A stretch of DNA of 8,062 nt, from contig JAFWXG010000007.1 of assembly GCA_017523005.1 (NCBI GenBank), positions 1-8,062 on the forward strand, in the 5' to 3' direction. Made by a program: the position numbers and the translations under genes. How positions within the stretch are numbered: the stretch's first letter is position 1; each line of letters opens with the position of its first letter. A model generated the notes under the pieces. The model was not told where the DNA came from, made no database searches, and saw nothing but the letters and a program-made list of their open reading frames with translations. Positions 6,789-8,062 of the stretch are shown one piece after another. This stretch comes from Clostridia bacterium (GTDB lineage Bacteria; Bacillota; Clostridia; RGIG6154).

Positions 6789-7608
6789 ATGGGATTATTC
6801 AATTGGGCGAATGTTCGTAATATGAAGGAAGGAAAAGGTGTAAAAAAAAAGAAAAGAGCCTGCTCATGTAGTGTTCTTTGGCGTTTTACAGCGTAAATTC
6901 TGGAGATTTATTACATTAAATTTCATATATCTTTTAGCTGGCTTGCCGACCTGGATTTTCATGGGCGCTGGCGGACTTTCACTATTTTATTTTCATTTAG
7001 GAAGAACAGATTTCAATATGTTTTTCCCTGTAATGATATGCTGTATTCCTTTGATTGCGCTTGTTTCTGGTCCAGCAACCTTGGGAGTGAGTTATGTTTT
7101 AAGAAATTTTGCGCGTGAGAAACATGCGTGGATTTTAGCAGATATGTTTGAAACGGCATCTAAAAACTATGTTCATGGTATGCTTATTGGTTTGATAAAC
7201 AGCGTGGTGGCATTTGCACTTATCTATGCGTACTTATATTACGGAATAATGGCACAGTCACTTAGCATAATGAATTATATTCTGATAATTTTAGGCTTTG
7301 TTTTTGCTATGGTCAGAAGTTATATTTTCCCGATGGCTGTATCTTATAAATTGAGACTTGGCAATCTTTACAGATATTCGCTTGCGTTATCAATCATGAA
7401 ATTCCCGCAGAATTTAATTCTACAAATATTCTCGCTTGCTTGTATTTTAGTAGTATTTCAGTATCCAAGCCTTGGAATTGTTATATCTGCGTTCGGCGGA
7501 ATATCACTGCTCGGCTTTTTAAATGTTTTTTATACCGACAGAGTTTTACTTCAGAACATGGACGAAGAAAATGAAAAAATTTACACCGAAAGGGAAAATA
7601 CAAAATGA
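6789..7608 (+). CDS. DUF624 family membrane protein, frame interrupted at an A9 run
   Basis: This integral membrane protein of the DUF624/YesL family has unknown function. The translation start is the ATG at 6789 (MGLFNWANVRNMKEGKGV), 6 nt after AAGGAG. That frame stops at 6896 after only 35 residues, while the body of the protein is open in the +1 frame from 6844 to 7608. Reading eight instead of nine A's at 6842-6850 joins them into a 272-residue protein without a break. Numbered in that product, it shows QRKFWRFITLNF near 34-45, several hydrophobic helices (about 43-60, 78-95, 125-150, 155-175, 205-240) and the family block GPATLGVSYVLRNFARE at 94-110. The MGLFN opening and glycine/lysine-rich linker before FWRFI match clostridial DUF624 proteins as I recall them. 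A start at GTG 6871 would give 245 residues but lacks a good ribosome binding site. The stop overlaps the next start (ATGA, 7605-7608). Confidence 0.85.
6842..6850 (+). repeat. A9 homopolymer at the frame switch of the DUF624 gene
   Basis: Nine consecutive A's are followed by G and four more A's. The upstream frame enters as GTA-AAA-AAA-AAG and goes on to a stop at 6894-6896. The downstream frame has a TAA at 6841-6843, so the switch must occur after it, and this run is the natural place. One A fewer restores a continuous frame. Such runs are prone to replication, transcription and sequencing slippage. Confidence 0.8.
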
Positions 7609-8018
7609 TTTTAGTCAGTGCTTGTTTGCTTGGAGAAAACTGCAAATATAACGGCGGTAACAACAAAAACGAAAAAATAATTGATTATTTAAAGGATAAG
7701 TCATATATAGCTGTCTGTCCTGAACTTTTGGGCGGACTTCCATGTCCCAGAACACCGTCTGAAATTAAAGATGGCAAGGTTTATTTTAAGGATGGGACAG
7801 AAGTAACCAAAGAGTTTAAACTTGGCGCAGAAAAGGTTGTTGAACTCTTAAAAGAATATGACATTGAAGAAGCAATCTTAAAAGACGGAAGTCCGAGTTG
7901 CGGAAGCAAGCTTATTTATGACGGAACATTCAACGGCAAAAAAATAAATGGTATGGGCATAACTGCAAAGGCCTTAAAGAATTTTGAAATTTCAATAAAA
8001 ACAGAAGAAGATTTTTAA
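7605..8018 (+). CDS. DUF523 / TudS-like [4Fe-4S] protein
   Basis: This is a DUF523 family protein. Characterised members (TudS) are thiouracil desulfidases that use a [4Fe-4S] cluster held by three cysteines to remove sulfur from thiouracil. The 137 residues are a normal single-domain length. Family blocks are VSACLLGENCKYNGG at 4-18, VCPELLGGLPCPR at 37-49, LKDGSPSCG at 92-100 and IYDGTFNG at 104-111. Cys7, Cys38 and Cys99 are the probable cluster ligands; Cys13 is also conserved in the family, and Cys47 stands where many members have Thr. Translation starts at an ATG overlapping the DUF624 stop by 4 nt, with AAAGGGA about 10 nt upstream (near 7589-7595), so the two genes are translationally coupled. 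The desulfidase activity is inferred from the family; not all DUF523 proteins have been tested. Confidence 0.9.
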   Translation: MILVSACLLGENCKYNGGNNKNEKIIDYLKDKSYIAVCPELLGGLPCPRTPSEIKDGKVYFKDGTEVTKEFKLGAEKVVELLKEYDIEEAILKDGSPSCGSKLIYDGTFNGKKINGMGITAKALKNFEISIKTEEDF

Positions 8019-8031
8019 AAAGGAAAGAGAA

Positions 8032-8062
8032 ATGAATTATAAAAACTTGTGTGATATGAGCC
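8032..8062 (+). CDS. Start of a further gene, cut by the window end
   Basis: An ATG with AAGGA (8020-8024) at 7-nt spacing begins 13 nt after the DUF523 stop and stays open to the window end, giving MNYKNLCDMS. It looks like the next operon gene. Ten residues are too few to name it. It could be anything, including the dxs gene often found near ispA in Clostridia, but the residues do not support that specifically. Confidence 0.5.
   Translation, partial: MNYKNLCDMS

Noticed and set aside
6871..7608. DUF624 protein starting at the GTG at 6871 as a complete gene
   Set aside because: There is no adequate ribosome binding site, and it would drop the N-terminal segment that has a strong site and a family-like opening at 6789. 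The GTG is only the first start-like codon after the in-frame stop at 6841.

Overview
This is an AT-rich window that is almost entirely coding, with every gene on the + strand. The best fit is a Bacillota bacterium of class Clostridia. The evidence is the low GC content, strong AAGGAG-type ribosome binding sites, TTG starts, the nusB-xseA-xseB-ispA gene order, and a clostridial-type DUF624 membrane protein. No mobile element, CRISPR array, tRNA or rRNA is visible. Nothing below the level of class can be assigned from the sequence.

Layout. (1) Positions 1-792 hold a NagD-type HAD-IIA phosphatase. (2) A near-consensus sigma-A promoter (828-856) sits in the gap and drives rsmE, the 16S rRNA m3U1498 methyltransferase, followed by an unrecognised four-helix membrane protein. 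This two-gene unit ends at a clear hairpin terminator (2021-2050). (3) From 2095 to the window end lies a tight run of genes with gaps of 2-19 nt or 4-nt overlaps, so very probably one operon: pncB (nicotinate phosphoribosyltransferase), nusB, xseA, xseB, an ispA-type prenyl diphosphate synthase, a CobO/BtuR-like corrinoid adenosyltransferase, a DUF624 membrane protein, a DUF523 (TudS-like) iron-sulfur protein, and the first ten codons of one more gene.

The genes do mixed housekeeping work: NAD salvage, transcription antitermination, exonuclease VII (both subunits adjacent), isoprenoid chain elongation and corrinoid adenosylation. The core nusB-xseA-xseB-ispA order is common in Clostridia. 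The gene often found next, dxs, is not recognised between ispA and the window end.

No clearly new multi-gene system is visible. Two points deserve attention. First, the DUF624 gene has its real start and ribosome binding site at 6777-6791, but the body of the protein lies in another frame. The switch falls at a run of nine A's (6842-6850), so the naive start at GTG 6871 is wrong. The cause is an indel error, a pseudogene, phase variation or transcriptional slippage. Second, the ispA product has Ala-Ser at the fifth and fourth positions before its first Asp-rich motif, where farnesyl diphosphate synthases usually carry Tyr at the fifth. This suggests a C20 or longer product.
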